A DNA stretch of 64,000 nucleotides from Rhodococcus sp. 105337 (GTDB lineage: Bacteria; Actinomycetota; Actinomycetes; Mycobacteriales; Mycobacteriaceae), in assembly GCF_012844225.1 (NCBI RefSeq), contig NZ_JABAGQ010000001.1, forward strand, positions 372,001-436,000, written 5' to 3'. The notes under the pieces are model-generated. The model was given only the letters and a program-made list of their open reading frames with translations. It did not search any database and was not told where the DNA came from. The position numbers were made by a program, and so were the translations under genes. Positions 26,969 to 36,665 of this stretch are shown one piece after another; positions within the stretch are counted from its first letter, which is position 1; the number at the start of each line of letters is the position of its first letter.

Positions 26969-27652
26969 CTACCACGCGTCGGCGAGATCGGCGTGCTGCC
27001 GGATCCATGCGTGCATCGCGATCCCGGCAGCGACTCCGGCGTTCACCGAGCGAGTCGAACCGAACTGGGCGATGGACACCGTCATCGATGCCACGTCGCG
27101 GGCACGCTCGGTGACGCCGGGCCCTTCCTGCCCGAACAGCAGAAGACAGTTCCGGGGCAACTCGACCGTCTCGAGGGGAACCGACCCGGGGGTGTTGTCC
27201 ACCGCGACGATCGTGAGGTCCTGGGCTGCCGCCCAGTGAAGCAACGTATCGACATCGGGATGATGCATCAGGTGCTGGTAGCGGTCGGTCACCATCGCCC
27301 CGCGGCGGTTCCAGCGACGTCGTCCGACGATGTGCACGGTGTTCACCGCGAACGCGTTGGCCGTGCGTACCACGGTGCCGATGTTGGCGTCGTGCCCGAA
27401 GTTCTCGATGGCGACGTGCAGAGGGTGCCGGCGCCGATCGATGTCCGCGACGATCGCCTCGCGCGTCCAGTAGCGGTAGGCGTCGACGACGTTGCGCCGG
27501 TCGCCGTGCGCGAGCAGTTCGGGGTCGTACCGCGGGTCGGTGGGCGGCTCGGTCCCGTATTCGTCGATCCACGGTCCGACACCGTGCGGATGCTCTCCCC
27601 ATTCGGTCGGTCCGGGGAGCTCTTCGGCCGGGGCGTGCTCGTCGGTCGACAT
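26969..27652 (-). CDS. SpoU/TrmH family RNA 2'-O-methyltransferase
   Basis: 227 residues with the trefoil-knot SPOUT motifs in order. Motif 1 is NFGHDANIGTVVRTANAF, motif 2 is CLLLFGQEGPGV and motif 3 is VSIAQFGSTRSVNAGVAAGIA. It methylates a ribose 2'-OH in tRNA or rRNA; the target cannot be read from sequence. ATG at 27652 starts MSTDEHAPAEELPG, two bases after the stop of the upstream lipoprotein gene, so the two are likely co-transcribed. Confidence 0.92.
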   Translation of the reverse strand: MSTDEHAPAEELPGPTEWGEHPHGVGPWIDEYGTEPPTDPRYDPELLAHGDRRNVVDAYRYWTREAIVADIDRRRHPLHVAIENFGHDANIGTVVRTANAFAVNTVHIVGRRRWNRRGAMVTDRYQHLMHHPDVDTLLHWAAAQDLTIVAVDNTPGSVPLETVELPRNCLLLFGQEGPGVTERARDVASMTVSIAQFGSTRSVNAGVAAGIAMHAWIRQHADLADAW

Positions 27653-27654
27653 CG

Positions 27655-28266
27655 TCAGAACGTTTCGTTCGAGCTGGACGCGACGGTGAAGCCGTGCCCG
27701 GTGGTGTCGTTCGTGCACGTCACGTCGACAGCCGTGGTGCTACACGTGTAACCCAGTTCCGACAGCGTGGACCCGGGCGGCAGTGCCGGGCTCGCGCCTT
27801 CCGGCGACAGGTAGACGGGACCGCCCGAGCACACGAACTCGCCGGGACCGGTGTCCTGGACCCGGATGCCGTGTCCCCAGTTGACGACGCAGCTCTCCGG
27901 GCGCGGGGGCACGGGGTCGGTGACGCCCTCGCAACCGGCCTCGGTGCGGCTCGGCAGCCGGACGATGCCGCACTGGAAGGTTCCGTCCGGGCTCGCGAAG
28001 TAGTACGACTCGTTGCGCTCGTACTCCACGTCGACGAGCGTGGTGGTGGGCGCGCTCGGAGTGGGTTCCGGCGGCGTAGTGGTCTCCGGCAACTCCGAGG
28101 TGGTGGTCGGCGCTGCGACCTGCTCGGTCGTCGTGGCAGGCGGAGCCGCCGACGACACCGTCGCGGACGTTTCGGCAGGGGGCTCGTCGGCGGTGGACGA
28201 ACCACATCCGGCAACGACCAGTGCGGCGCACCCGGCCACCGCAATGGAGAACAACCGACTTCTCAC
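27655..28266 (-). CDS. Secreted lipoprotein, DUF6636-like
   Basis: 203 residues. A lipoprotein signal with lipobox LVVAGC is followed by a Thr/Pro/Ser/Ala-rich linker to about residue 75. A Cys-rich domain covers about 85-203, with YYFASPDGTFQCGI, CVVNWGHG, VCSGG, GYTCSTTAVDVTC and a closing GHGFTVASSS. The F-SP-G-x-x-C opening and paired cysteines resemble the DUF6636 family of actinobacteria. Function unknown. It is the first gene of a two-gene unit with the SpoU methyltransferase. Confidence 0.82.
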   Translation of the reverse strand: MRSRLFSIAVAGCAALVVAGCGSSTADEPPAETSATVSSAAPPATTTEQVAAPTTTSELPETTTPPEPTPSAPTTTLVDVEYERNESYYFASPDGTFQCGIVRLPSRTEAGCEGVTDPVPPRPESCVVNWGHGIRVQDTGPGEFVCSGGPVYLSPEGASPALPPGSTLSELGYTCSTTAVDVTCTNDTTGHGFTVASSSNETF

Positions 28267-28420
28267 GTAACACCCTCCCGACGATGTGCGGGCCTCACTC
28301 TAGCGATCCGGGACGGGCAGCCGGCCACCCGCCGTGCGCGCCTGATTTTCGCCGGGCGCATCGCCGGAACCGTGACCGCGGCCCCGGCTCCCGGGTTTAC
28401 CCTTGGACGCGGAGGGAGAC

Positions 28421-28867
28421 ATGCACCACCACCGTCGCATCGTGTGCACCGTCGCGTTCGTCACGACGGCGTACCTCATCGTGTTCTCCCTGTGGCTGAA
28501 CCTGTTCCTCCCGAAGTCCGAACCGGGGACGGTGGGATTCCAGATCATGTTCCTCGTGTGCCTGTACGGCACCGTGCTGGGGCTGGCGATGGTGTTCAGT
28601 GGTCGCTCGTCCAAGGTTCAGCGCCGGATCGAAAGGGAAGGGTTCGAAGGCTGGGCGACCGTCCGGTCCGCGAAGCCCGTCCGTGTCACGCGCGGCGGCC
28701 AGCTCACCGAACTCGACCTCGATCTGACCGTGCCGGGTTCCGAGCCCTACCACGGGAAAGTCTTCTACGAGGTCTCACACAAGCACCTGCCGCGCTACAC
28801 CCCCGGTCAGATCGTCACCATCTTCGTCGACCCCGAGGACCGCGACCGCATCCTGCTGTTTCCCTGA
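28421..28867 (+). CDS. Two-helix membrane protein, DUF3592-like
   Basis: 148 residues. Two membrane helices cover about 8-30 (IVCTVAFVTTAYLIVFSLWLNLF) and 42-62 (IMFLVCLYGTVLGLAMVFS). A soluble domain of about 85 residues follows, with VQRRIEREGFEGWATVRSA and YTPGQIVTIFVDPEDRDRI. That beta-rich domain and its closing dP…R motif resemble DUF3592. ATG at 28421 is preceded by GGAGGGAGAC; an earlier in-frame TTG overlaps that site. Function unknown. Confidence 0.8.
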   Translation: MHHHRRIVCTVAFVTTAYLIVFSLWLNLFLPKSEPGTVGFQIMFLVCLYGTVLGLAMVFSGRSSKVQRRIEREGFEGWATVRSAKPVRVTRGGQLTELDLDLTVPGSEPYHGKVFYEVSHKHLPRYTPGQIVTIFVDPEDRDRILLFP

Positions 28868-28882
28868 CTCCGGCCGCGCGCA

Positions 28883-29608
28883 CTAAGCGGAAGTTCGGCG
28901 CGCGAGCGCGAGCATTCCCTCGACGAGCAACACCTGAGCGGCCACGTACGTCACCAGCACGACGCCCTCTGCAGCGGTCCGTGCCCGCTCGCCCGACAGC
29001 ACCGTGCGACGCAGCACGATCGTCCCGTCGGACACCGTGAAGACCAGTCCGCCCAGCCCGAGCCAGCTGCGGCGGTCGGAACCCGGCACCGGTAGCCCCG
29101 CCCGCCGCGGCGCCCCCGGAGCCAGAGACGGATCGCCGGCGAGGGTCGCGGTGGTGCCGAGTACCGCGCCGTAACCGGTCAGCGGTACAGCGACCCCGCG
29201 GCTGCGGGTGCCCAGCAGTCCTGCGGCACCGGTCAAGGCACCCGCCCGCTGCAACGCGACGCTCTTGGTCACCCGGGCACCGTGCCGTGCGAGCACCGTC
29301 GAGTACGCCGCCTGCATCACCGCGAACGAGCCCGCACCACGCAGGATCCGGCGATCCTCATCGGAGCGGATCATGAACACGTCGCCGAGGGTTGCGGCGG
29401 CCAGACCCGTGAGCAGCAACGCGGTGTCGACACGCTCGGTGTCGCGGGCACGCCGCAGCACGCGCACCGCGAGGGCCGGTCCGATCAGCGGTTTCGCGAC
29501 GCGTTGCAGGCTTTCCCGGTCGAGTACCGCGCCGGCGACGGTGACGGCGGTCGCCGCCGCGAGAACCACGTGCTCTGCGCCCCACGGGCGGCGACTGAAC
29601 CAACTCAT
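28883..29608 (-). CDS. YhhN/TMEM86-like (lysoplasmalogenase family) membrane protein
   Basis: 241 residues with up to eight hydrophobic segments. Family marks are AKPLIGPALAVRVL near residue 40 and LLLTGLAAATLGDVFM near 65, where the conserved GD pair sits. YhhN/TMEM86 proteins hydrolyse lysoplasmalogen vinyl ethers in animals; the bacterial role is unclear. ATG at 29608 gives MSWFSRRPWG; GTG 29617 is an alternative. It is convergent with the gene at 28421, 15 bases away. Confidence 0.75.
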   Translation of the reverse strand: MSWFSRRPWGAEHVVLAAATAVTVAGAVLDRESLQRVAKPLIGPALAVRVLRRARDTERVDTALLLTGLAAATLGDVFMIRSDEDRRILRGAGSFAVMQAAYSTVLARHGARVTKSVALQRAGALTGAAGLLGTRSRGVAVPLTGYGAVLGTTATLAGDPSLAPGAPRRAGLPVPGSDRRSWLGLGGLVFTVSDGTIVLRRTVLSGERARTAAEGVVLVTYVAAQVLLVEGMLALARRTSA

Positions 29609-29661
29609 GGGCGGCACAGTACCTGCCGGCGACTGCTCGTCCGTGTCGCGTCCCGCGTGCC

Positions 29662-30795
29662 TCAGCGGCAGCGGTGTGCGGCGCCGGCCGGTGCGGCCCG
29701 CAGGAAACCCGGGGCGGGGAACCCGTGTCGGGCCGCGGCCTCGGTGACCGCCGCTTCGATCGCCGCGACGCGCGTGAGTTCACACAGCACGATCGCCGAC
29801 CCGCCGAATCCTCCACCGACCATCCGCGCTCCCAGTGCGCCTGCGCGTCGCGCGGCCTCGACCGTGGTGTCGAGTTCGAGGCAACTGACCTCGAAGTCGT
29901 CGCGCAACGACCGGTGCGACGCATCGAGCACAGCTCCGAGATCCTGGACCCGCCCGGCCCGCAGAACGTCGGCGGCGCCGCGTACCCGGCCGATCTCCGT
30001 GACGACATGCCGGGCACGCCGGCGCAGTACCGGGTCCTCGAGTCCGTCGACGGAGGGAGCGTCACGCAAGGCGCTTCCCAGCATCCGTGCGGCGTCGTCC
30101 ACGGCCCGGCGACGATCGCCGTACTGCCCGTCGACGAGACGGTGCGCGGTGCGGGTGTCGACGACGAGAATCGTCATCCCTTGCGCCTCGGGATCGAACG
30201 GAACATGTTCGACGGTGCCGTCCGCGCAGTCCAGCAGCAAGGCATGGCCCGCGCGTCCACGCAGCGCGATCTGCTGGTCCATCCCGCCTGTCGGCGCTCC
30301 GGCATAGTCGTTCTCCGCGACCACGCACGCGCGGGCAAGCCGGTCGCGGCCCGCGTCGTCGGTGGGCAGCCCGAAGAGCTCGGCGGCCGCCAGCGCCACT
30401 GAGGCCTCGAGAGCCGCGGACGACGACAACCCCGCGCCCACAGGCACATTCGACGCGATCGCGATGTCGAGTCCCTCGCATCCCGGCGGGTCGAGTGCGT
30501 ACACGACACCCACCACATATGCGGCCCATCCCGCCACCCGCGTGCTCCCGTGCAGCGGCGCCAGGTCGACCTCGACCCGATCGAACCCCGCGCTGACCAT
30601 GCGTACCCGGCCGTCGGTGCGGCGGCGTACCGCAGCCGCGGTGATCTGCGGCAGCGCGATGGGAAGGCACAGCCCACCCGCGTAATCGACATGCTCGCCG
30701 ATGATGTTGACCCGGCCCGGCGCGCACCACACGCCGTCCGGTTCACCTCCGAACGACTCGGTGAATGCGCGTGCCGCGTCGTCGCACACCGTCAC
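29662..30795 (-). CDS. galK: Galactokinase GalK
   Basis: 377-residue GHMP kinase that phosphorylates galactose at C-1. The galactokinase signature APGRVNIIGEHVDYAGGLCLP sits near residue 25. The ATP loop is VPVGAGLSSSAALE, followed by GAPTGGMDQQIA and the C-terminal MVGGGFGGSAIVL. The GTG at 30795 overlaps the galT stop as GTGA and has GGGAGG upstream. It is the last gene of pyrE-galT-galK and completes the first two Leloir steps with galT. Confidence 0.96.
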   Translation of the reverse strand: MTVCDDAARAFTESFGGEPDGVWCAPGRVNIIGEHVDYAGGLCLPIALPQITAAAVRRRTDGRVRMVSAGFDRVEVDLAPLHGSTRVAGWAAYVVGVVYALDPPGCEGLDIAIASNVPVGAGLSSSAALEASVALAAAELFGLPTDDAGRDRLARACVVAENDYAGAPTGGMDQQIALRGRAGHALLLDCADGTVEHVPFDPEAQGMTILVVDTRTAHRLVDGQYGDRRRAVDDAARMLGSALRDAPSVDGLEDPVLRRRARHVVTEIGRVRGAADVLRAGRVQDLGAVLDASHRSLRDDFEVSCLELDTTVEAARRAGALGARMVGGGFGGSAIVLCELTRVAAIEAAVTEAAARHGFPAPGFLRAAPAGAAHRCR

Positions 30796-31943
30796 GTGCC
30801 CACCTCCCGCAGTCGGGCCGCGATGCGCTCCGGCGTCGTGTCGCTGATCCACGCCCCCATCGCAGACTCCGACCCCGCCAGGTACTTGAGCTTGTCGGCG
30901 GCGCGGCGCACCGAGAAGATCTGGCAGAACAGCCGGCCGTGTTCACGGTCGTCACCGATCGGTGCCTGGTGCCACGCGGCGATATACGGAACGCGGTCGA
31001 CACCGTCGAAGAAGCGGTCGACGCGACCGAGCATGTCGCGCAGCAGCACCGCGAGTTCGTCGCGTTCGGTCTCGTCGAGCGCGGTGAGGTCCGGGACGTC
31101 GCGGTGCGGCGCGAGGTGCACTTCGATCGGCCAGCGCGCCGCGGCAGGCACATACGCGGTCCATGCGGTGCCCGACCACACCACGCGCGTACCCACACGA
31201 CGTTCGGCGTCGAGCACGTCGCGCTGCAACGACCGCCCCGTTCGCGCGCGGTGTTCCCGGGCACGCGCGACGAGCGTTGTGGTGCGGGGTGGCAGGAAGG
31301 GGTAGGCGTAGATCTGGCCGTGTGGGTGCTGGAGTGTCACACCGATTTCGGCGCCGCGGTTCTCGAAACAGAACACCTGCCGCACTCCCGATAGGGCCGA
31401 CAGGGTGGCAGTCCGCGCAGCGAGCACATCGACGACGGTGCGGGCGCGCTCGGCGTCCAGGCCGGCGAAGGTGGCGTCGTGGTCGGCGGTGAACGCCACG
31501 ACCTCGCAGCGCCCACCCGCGGGCCGGCGCGACCACAGTCGGTCGGCACCGTCTGCATCGGTGCCGTCTGCATCGGCGCCGGACGATTCGGTGCCCGGCA
31601 GTTCGCTGTCGGCTCCGAGCGCGGGGAAACGGTTTTCGAACACGACGACGTCGTAGTCGTCTGCGGGGATCTCGGTGGCCGTTCCGGGCCTGCTCGGGCA
31701 CAGCGGGCATTCGGCGACCGCCGGAAGAAAGGTGCGGTCCATGCGATGAGCGGCGAAGGTGACCCACTCGCCGGTGAGCGGGTCGCGGCGCAACTCCGAC
31801 GTCGCCGCGACCGCCGGAAGCACTCGCCTGTCCCGGGTTTCGCGGGTCGCGGCCCCGGATACGAACGGCTCGGTGTCGTCGAAGTAGATCAGCTCGCGGC
31901 CGTCCGCGAGCCGCGTCACGGTCTGCCGGACCCGCGCCGCCAC
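30792..31943 (-). CDS. galT: Galactose-1-phosphate uridylyltransferase GalT
   Basis: 383-residue HIT-superfamily enzyme that exchanges UMP between UDP-glucose and galactose 1-phosphate. Seen are ELRRDPLTGEWV, the zinc-type CPLC, VVFENRFPAL, the active site GVTLQHPHGQIYAYP with its HPH triad, and EVHLAPHRDVPDL. A short Asp/Ala repeat (ADADGTDADGAD near 120) is an unusual acidic insertion. GTG at 31943 begins 4 bases after the pyrE stop. It is coupled to galK. Confidence 0.95.
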   Translation of the reverse strand: MAARVRQTVTRLADGRELIYFDDTEPFVSGAATRETRDRRVLPAVAATSELRRDPLTGEWVTFAAHRMDRTFLPAVAECPLCPSRPGTATEIPADDYDVVVFENRFPALGADSELPGTESSGADADGTDADGADRLWSRRPAGGRCEVVAFTADHDATFAGLDAERARTVVDVLAARTATLSALSGVRQVFCFENRGAEIGVTLQHPHGQIYAYPFLPPRTTTLVARAREHRARTGRSLQRDVLDAERRVGTRVVWSGTAWTAYVPAAARWPIEVHLAPHRDVPDLTALDETERDELAVLLRDMLGRVDRFFDGVDRVPYIAAWHQAPIGDDREHGRLFCQIFSVRRAADKLKYLAGSESAMGAWISDTTPERIAARLREVGT

Positions 31944-31947
31944 GGGG

Positions 31948-32487
31948 TTACCCGTCGGCCAGACCCAGGTCGGCGAGTCCGAGCAGCGACCGGTACTCGA
32001 CGCCCTCGGCGGCGATGACCTGGTCGGCGCCGGTCGCACGATCGACAACGGTCGCGACGCCCACTACCACCGCGCCGGCGTCGCGCAGAGCCTTGACCGC
32101 CGTGAGCGGGGAGTTACCGGTGGTGGTGGTGTCTTCCACGACGAGGACGCGCTTTCCGGTCACATCCGGTCCTTCGATCTGACGCTGCATCCCGTGTGCC
32201 TTTGCGGCCTTACGGACCACGAACGCGTCGATGGGGCGCCCCGGGGCGTGCATGACGGCCATCGCGACGGGGTCGGCGCCCATGGTCAGCCCACCGACGG
32301 CGTCGAAGTCCCAGTCGGCGACGAGTTCACGCAGCAGCGTGCCGATCAGCGGAGCCGCGCGGTGATGGAGAGTCGCGCGACGCAGATCGACGTAGTAATC
32401 GGCTTCCTTGCCGGACGACAACGTCACCCGGCCGTGCACCACCGCCAGCTCACGTACCAGTGCTGCCAGTTCGTCACGGTCACTCAT
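31948..32487 (-). CDS. pyrE: Orotate phosphoribosyltransferase PyrE
   Basis: 179 residues, normal length. It makes orotidine 5'-phosphate from orotate and PRPP. The PRPP loop is VLVVEDTTTTGNSPLTAV. Also seen are LSSGKEADYYVDLRRATL, GGLTMGADPVAMA and FVVRKAAKAHG. ATG at 32487 has GAGGA 6 bases upstream. It leads an operon with galT and galK, an unusual pairing of pyrimidine synthesis with galactose metabolism that may reflect UDP-sugar supply. Confidence 0.96.
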   Translation of the reverse strand: MSDRDELAALVRELAVVHGRVTLSSGKEADYYVDLRRATLHHRAAPLIGTLLRELVADWDFDAVGGLTMGADPVAMAVMHAPGRPIDAFVVRKAAKAHGMQRQIEGPDVTGKRVLVVEDTTTTGNSPLTAVKALRDAGAVVVGVATVVDRATGADQVIAAEGVEYRSLLGLADLGLADG

Positions 32488-32595
32488 TCGCGTTCCTCAT
32501 CGTCGTCTCGCGCGGCCGTTCGTCGCGTCCGCGTCTGCGCGGCCGCCCGGTTGGCAGCGCTGCGTCGGCAACGAGCCTAGTCGCCCGCCCGGCGG

Positions 32596-33210
32596 TCAGG
32601 CGGCGACGGGATCGGAACCGGTGCCGGGCTTCGTTGCGAGCACTCCGGCCTCGACGGCCGAGCCGTCGGTTTCCGGAGCCGCGACCGGAGCGGGTGCTTC
32701 GAAGAGCGGGACGGGACCGACGGCCCCGATCTTGGCGTAGATCGACGTGGGGAACCGGCCGACCGCGTCGTTCAAGGTGGTGCCGATGTCGTTGAAGACG
32801 CGCACGGCGCCGGTGATGCGTTGCTCCCGCACGTCCAGTTCGCGGGCGACGCGCACGAACGGCCAGTGGGTGACGCCGTCGAGACCGCCGAGCAGGTCGT
32901 GCAGCGCCGCAGACAGCGTGTTCTCGGCGGCGGCACGCTCGGCGAGCCCGAGACGCTGGTCGCGCATCTCGATGGCGAGCGAACGGGCACCGACGACGGG
33001 CCGGAGCAGTGCGCGGTCGACGCCCGCTCCTGCCGACGCGGCGATGAGGGTGGGGATGAGGTCGTAGCGGTCGTCGAGTTCGTCGCGGAGCAGACGCAGG
33101 CTGTCGCGATAACGGGCGAACAGCGTGCGGAGGCGCTGCACACCTGCGCGTATCCAGAGCAGCAGTGCTGCCACAGAAGCCACAACAATCACCAGAGCCA
33201 CAGAGGTCAC
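32596..33210 (-). CDS. LemA family protein
   Basis: 204 residues. One N-terminal membrane helix (about 3-20) is followed by a four-helix-bundle LemA domain: LRDELDDRYDLIPTLIAAS, AENTLSAALHDLLGGLDGV, ELDVREQRITGAVRVFND and FPTSIYAKIGAVGPVPLFEAP. The C-terminal 30 residues are a low-complexity Ala/Pro/Gly tail. The function of LemA proteins is not established. GTG at 33210 lacks a clear ribosome binding site. Confidence 0.85.
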   Translation of the reverse strand: MTSVALVIVVASVAALLLWIRAGVQRLRTLFARYRDSLRLLRDELDDRYDLIPTLIAASAGAGVDRALLRPVVGARSLAIEMRDQRLGLAERAAAENTLSAALHDLLGGLDGVTHWPFVRVARELDVREQRITGAVRVFNDIGTTLNDAVGRFPTSIYAKIGAVGPVPLFEAPAPVAAPETDGSAVEAGVLATKPGTGSDPVAA

Positions 33211-33327
33211 GTCGAGGAATGTACCGACGTGGGTGGGTGGTGCGACAGAGGGATCCCGCGTGTCATCCCCCGCGTGTCCGTACCGTGATCTTCCCGGGTC
33301 TGTTTCCGCCCGGCGGGAGTACGCCGG

Positions 33328-34113
33328 TTACGTCCGCCCGCGGCCGTTGCCCAGACGCGCGGCGATCTTGCGCACCAGGTTCTGCGGCACGAGTCGCCCG
33401 GCGGTGGCGAGGACCTTGTACTGGATGCCCGGGATGCTCCGCACCTTGCCGGATTCGAGGTCGGCGAGCGACGTGCGCACCACCTTGTCCACGTCCAGCC
33501 ACAGCACACCCGGGGTGGACGACATGTCGATCCCCGCGCGCTGATGGAACTCGGTACGCACGAACCCGGGGCACAGCGCCTGTGCCCGTACGCCCGTGCC
33601 GAGGAGTCCCCCGGCGAGCCCTTCGGTGAACGAGACGACGTACGCCTTGCTCCCCGAATAGGTGGACCCGCGCCCGGGCACCAGGCCCGCGACACTCGCG
33701 ACGTTGATGACGTCGCCCCTGCCCGCGGCGATCATGGGCGGCAACGCCGCACGCGTGAGCTGGACGACCGCGGTGACGTTCACGTCGAGTTGCGCCTGCA
33801 GCAACTGAGGATCGGCGGTCCAGAATTCGCCCGTGGTTCCGAAGCCGGCGTTGTTGACCAGCATGTCGACTCCGCGGGCGAGTCGCTCCGCTACCGCAGC
33901 GCGCCCCTCCGTCGTCGCGAGGTCGGCAGGCAGCACTTCCGAGGACGCGCCGGAGGTGCGCTGCAGTTCGGCAGCGAGGTCGTCGAGAGCGGACCGGTTA
34001 CGGGCGACGAGGACGAGGTCGTATCCACGTTCGGCGAGGGTCCTCGCGAATCCTGCACCGATTCCCGAGGTGGGGCCGGTCACGAGCGCGACGGGACGCG
34101 AAGCTGAAGTCAT
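33328..34113 (-). CDS. Short-chain dehydrogenase/reductase
   Basis: 261-residue classical SDR. The NAD(P) loop is [12 protein letters not shown], where TGxxxGIG is expected. NNAG is at [11 protein letters not shown]. The catalytic Ser and the Y-x-x-x-K pair are in [24 protein letters not shown]. The helix-rich C-terminus ([15 protein letters not shown]) suggests peripheral membrane binding, as in lipid-type SDRs. ATG at 34113 was chosen over GTG 34122. Substrate unknown; the monooxygenase upstream on the same strand may be functionally linked. Confidence 0.9.
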   Translation of the reverse strand: MTSASRPVALVTGPTSGIGAGFARTLAERGYDLVLVARNRSALDDLAAELQRTSGASSEVLPADLATTEGRAAVAERLARGVDMLVNNAGFGTTGEFWTADPQLLQAQLDVNVTAVVQLTRAALPPMIAAGRGDVINVASVAGLVPGRGSTYSGSKAYVVSFTEGLAGGLLGTGVRAQALCPGFVRTEFHQRAGIDMSSTPGVLWLDVDKVVRTSLADLESGKVRSIPGIQYKVLATAGRLVPQNLVRKIAARLGNGRGRT

Positions 34114-34171
34114 GGCCGCCACAGTAGCGGCGAGCGCAAGAATGAGCGCGCCGCCAGACCGCGGGGATCGA

Positions 34172-35740
34172 TCACCCGACGAGATCCTGCGAGTGTTCGA
34201 CCGAACCGAAGACCATCGAGTCCTCGACCCTACTGATCCGGTGGTCGATGGCGTCGCGGTAGTAATTGTGACGGACCCGCCAATGCCCTCGAGTTCCCGA
34301 CTTCGGCAGCGCGTCCGGCGAGCGTTCCACGTATCCGGCCTCGAGGTCCCACAGTGGTTGCGCGGTCATCGGCTCGGCACCCAGGTGGGGATAGGCATGG
34401 GTGTAGCCGTTCTCACGCATGTATCTGATGAGGTTCGCGACCGAACGCGCGGTCATATCCACGCGCAGTGTCCACGAGGCGTTGGTGTAGCCGACCGACC
34501 ACGCGATATTGGGGACGTCCTCGAGCAGGTGGCTCTTGAAAACGAAACGGTCGTGCGGTTTCAGCTCGTCGCCGTCGACCACCAGTCGCGTCCCGCCGAA
34601 GCCGAGCAGTTGCAGGCCGGTTGCGGTCACGATGATGTCGGCGTCGAGGTGCCGGCCGGAGGTCAGTCGCACGCCGGTCTCGTCGAAGCGTTCGATGTGG
34701 TCGGTGACCATCTCGATGGAGCCGTCCGTGATGCCGTTGAACAGGTCGGCGTCGGGAACCATGCACATGCGCTGGTCCCACGGGTTGTAGCTCGGGTTGA
34801 AGTGCACGTCGACCGGATAGTCCTCGGGCAGGTTGGCCGCCACGTTCGCGCGGATCATCTTGCGGCCCAGTTTCGGGAAACGGTGCGTGAGGTGCACGAT
34901 CGCCGCGGTCTGCGTCGCATAACGCCACCGGATCACCCGGTGCGCCGCCGCGGCCGGCAGGAGCTTCCGGACAACGGGCACGAGGTATTGCTTCTGCTTG
35001 GCCGAGAAGATGTAGGAGGGCGAGCGCTGCAGCATCGTCACGTGCGCCGCCTGGTCGGTGAGGTTGGGAATCAGACTCACCGCGGTCGCGCCGCTGCCGA
35101 TCACGACGATGCGCTTGCCCCGGTAGTCGAGGTCCTCCGGCCAGTGCTGTGGATGCACGATCGGACCCGTGAAGTCTTCTGTCCCGGCGAACCTCGGGGT
35201 GTACGGCTGGTCGTAGTCGTAGTAGCCGGTCGCGAAGACGACGAACCGGCACCGGTAGGTCTCGTGACACTTCTCGGCACCCTCACCGACCTCGACGCCC
35301 AACGTCCAGGTGTCGGTGCCCGAGTCCCAGTCGGCGGTCAGCACGTGGTGCTCGAAGCGGATGTGGTCGGCGATGCCGAACTTGCGAGCGGTCTGCTCGA
35401 TGTAGTCCCTGATGTCGGCACCTTCGGCCAGTGCGCCCGGCTTCGCCCACGGCTCGAACGGATAACTGAGCGAGTAGATGTCACTGTCGGACCGCACGCC
35501 TGGATAACGGAACAGATCCCAGGTCCCGCCGACGCGCTGCCTGCGCTCGAGGACCAGGTAGTCGCAGCCGGGATTGTGCTCGAGGATCCGGTAGGCGCAG
35601 TCGATGCCCGACAGTCCCGCCCCGATGATGATCACGTCGTGGAGGGGGCCGTCGGTTGCCGGTGAGCCGGCCGGCGCTGCGGCCGTGTCGGCGCTCGCGG
35701 TCGTGTTCGGGGTGTCATCCGTGGGGGAACTGTCGGTCAC
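34172..35740 (-). CDS. Flavin-containing Baeyer-Villiger-type monooxygenase
   Basis: 522 residues with an FAD Rossmann motif [11 protein letters not shown] near 38, an NADPH Rossmann motif [10 protein letters not shown] near 205, and between them [11 protein letters not shown], which fits the BVMO fingerprint FxGxxxHxxxW. Such enzymes insert oxygen next to ketones or oxidise heteroatoms; substrate unknown. The first 33 residues are a low-complexity Thr/Ala/Asp extension not found in most homologues. GTG at 35740 has AGGAGG 5 bases upstream. Close relatives are the EtaA/Rv0892-type monooxygenases of mycobacteria (family-level statement). Confidence 0.92.
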   Translation of the reverse strand: MTDSSPTDDTPNTTASADTAAAPAGSPATDGPLHDVIIIGAGLSGIDCAYRILEHNPGCDYLVLERRQRVGGTWDLFRYPGVRSDSDIYSLSYPFEPWAKPGALAEGADIRDYIEQTARKFGIADHIRFEHHVLTADWDSGTDTWTLGVEVGEGAEKCHETYRCRFVVFATGYYDYDQPYTPRFAGTEDFTGPIVHPQHWPEDLDYRGKRIVVIGSGATAVSLIPNLTDQAAHVTMLQRSPSYIFSAKQKQYLVPVVRKLLPAAAAHRVIRWRYATQTAAIVHLTHRFPKLGRKMIRANVAANLPEDYPVDVHFNPSYNPWDQRMCMVPDADLFNGITDGSIEMVTDHIERFDETGVRLTSGRHLDADIIVTATGLQLLGFGGTRLVVDGDELKPHDRFVFKSHLLEDVPNIAWSVGYTNASWTLRVDMTARSVANLIRYMRENGYTHAYPHLGAEPMTAQPLWDLEAGYVERSPDALPKSGTRGHWRVRHNYYRDAIDHRISRVEDSMVFGSVEHSQDLVG

Positions 35741-35967
35741 GTGGACCTCCTGATCGAGACGCCCCCCGGTGCTGTCATCATGCAACATTCGTCACCGGAT
35801 GTGAGCTGAATCGCGTCCCGCTGTGTCCCCGAACCCTGTGTGTCCCCGCACCCTGGCGAGCCGTCGATCGTCCCAGCGCACCAAGGCCCTGGTCTGGCCG
35901 GTACGGCACGAGTCAGTGCTGCACAGATGCGGCGTGTCGTCGCGGCGGCACCGGCTGCCGAGAGATG

Positions 35968-36645
35968 TCAGCGATGGGTGGACGGGCGGCCCGGGTCGTG
36001 CTCGCTGCGCGCAGGCTCCCCGGATTCCGACGGTCCGGCAGGGGGCGGAAGCACGTGCAGAATCCCCGACAACCGGGCGACGGTCTCGATGGCCGAGTCC
36101 CATTCGCGTCCGGTGCTGCCCACGGGAATGGATCCCAGGGTCCACTCGCCTTCGCTCCACAGCATCTGCACGTGGTCGGGGATGGACTGCGTGAACGAGA
36201 CCATGCGCTGGTCGCACACGCGCCGCGCGATCTCCAGATCGGTGGCGAACACGATGCGGGGTCCGATCGAACCGAGCAGGTTCATGTCCGCGTCTTTCGG
36301 GGGCGGCGTCGACTTCAGCCGCAGATCGATGTCGACGTCCGAACCCACCTTGCGGCGCACCGCGATGATCGTCGCGGTTTCTTCGATGTCGAACAAGGTG
36401 AAGTTCTCGCCGCGCCGGACGCCGCGCACCACATCGATGGCGCCGAGGTATTCCTGCTTGGCGAGCGCGGCACGGTGCCAGTGCGACGGCAACTGGTCGT
36501 CCGAGGAGCTGTACTTGTAGCCCTGCGCCCGTGCCCAGATTTCGCGTACGCGCCCGGACTGCTCGCGCCGGGTCCGGTCGACGTAGAGCAGCGCGAGCGC
36601 ACCGAGCAGCGCGACCGCGGCGAGAGCAAACCACATGAACGTCAT
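35968..36645 (-). CDS. Membrane-anchored protein of unknown function
   Basis: About 225 residues. One N-terminal membrane helix (FMWFALAAVALLGALALLYV) is followed by a cytoplasmic domain with REIWARAQGYKYSSSDDQLPSHWHRAALA, GEWTLGSIPVGSTGREWDSAIETVA, and a Pro-rich end. I do not recognise a named domain; the pattern is that of conserved hypothetical proteins of Nocardiaceae. ATG 36645 or GTG 36651 could start it. The 227 bases between it and the monooxygenase gene contain only a short TGTGTCCCCG repeat. Confidence 0.65.
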   Translation of the reverse strand: MTFMWFALAAVALLGALALLYVDRTRREQSGRVREIWARAQGYKYSSSDDQLPSHWHRAALAKQEYLGAIDVVRGVRRGENFTLFDIEETATIIAVRRKVGSDVDIDLRLKSTPPPKDADMNLLGSIGPRIVFATDLEIARRVCDQRMVSFTQSIPDHVQMLWSEGEWTLGSIPVGSTGREWDSAIETVARLSGILHVLPPPAGPSESGEPARSEHDPGRPSTHR

Positions 36646-36665
36646 CGACACGAAAGCCTAGCGTG

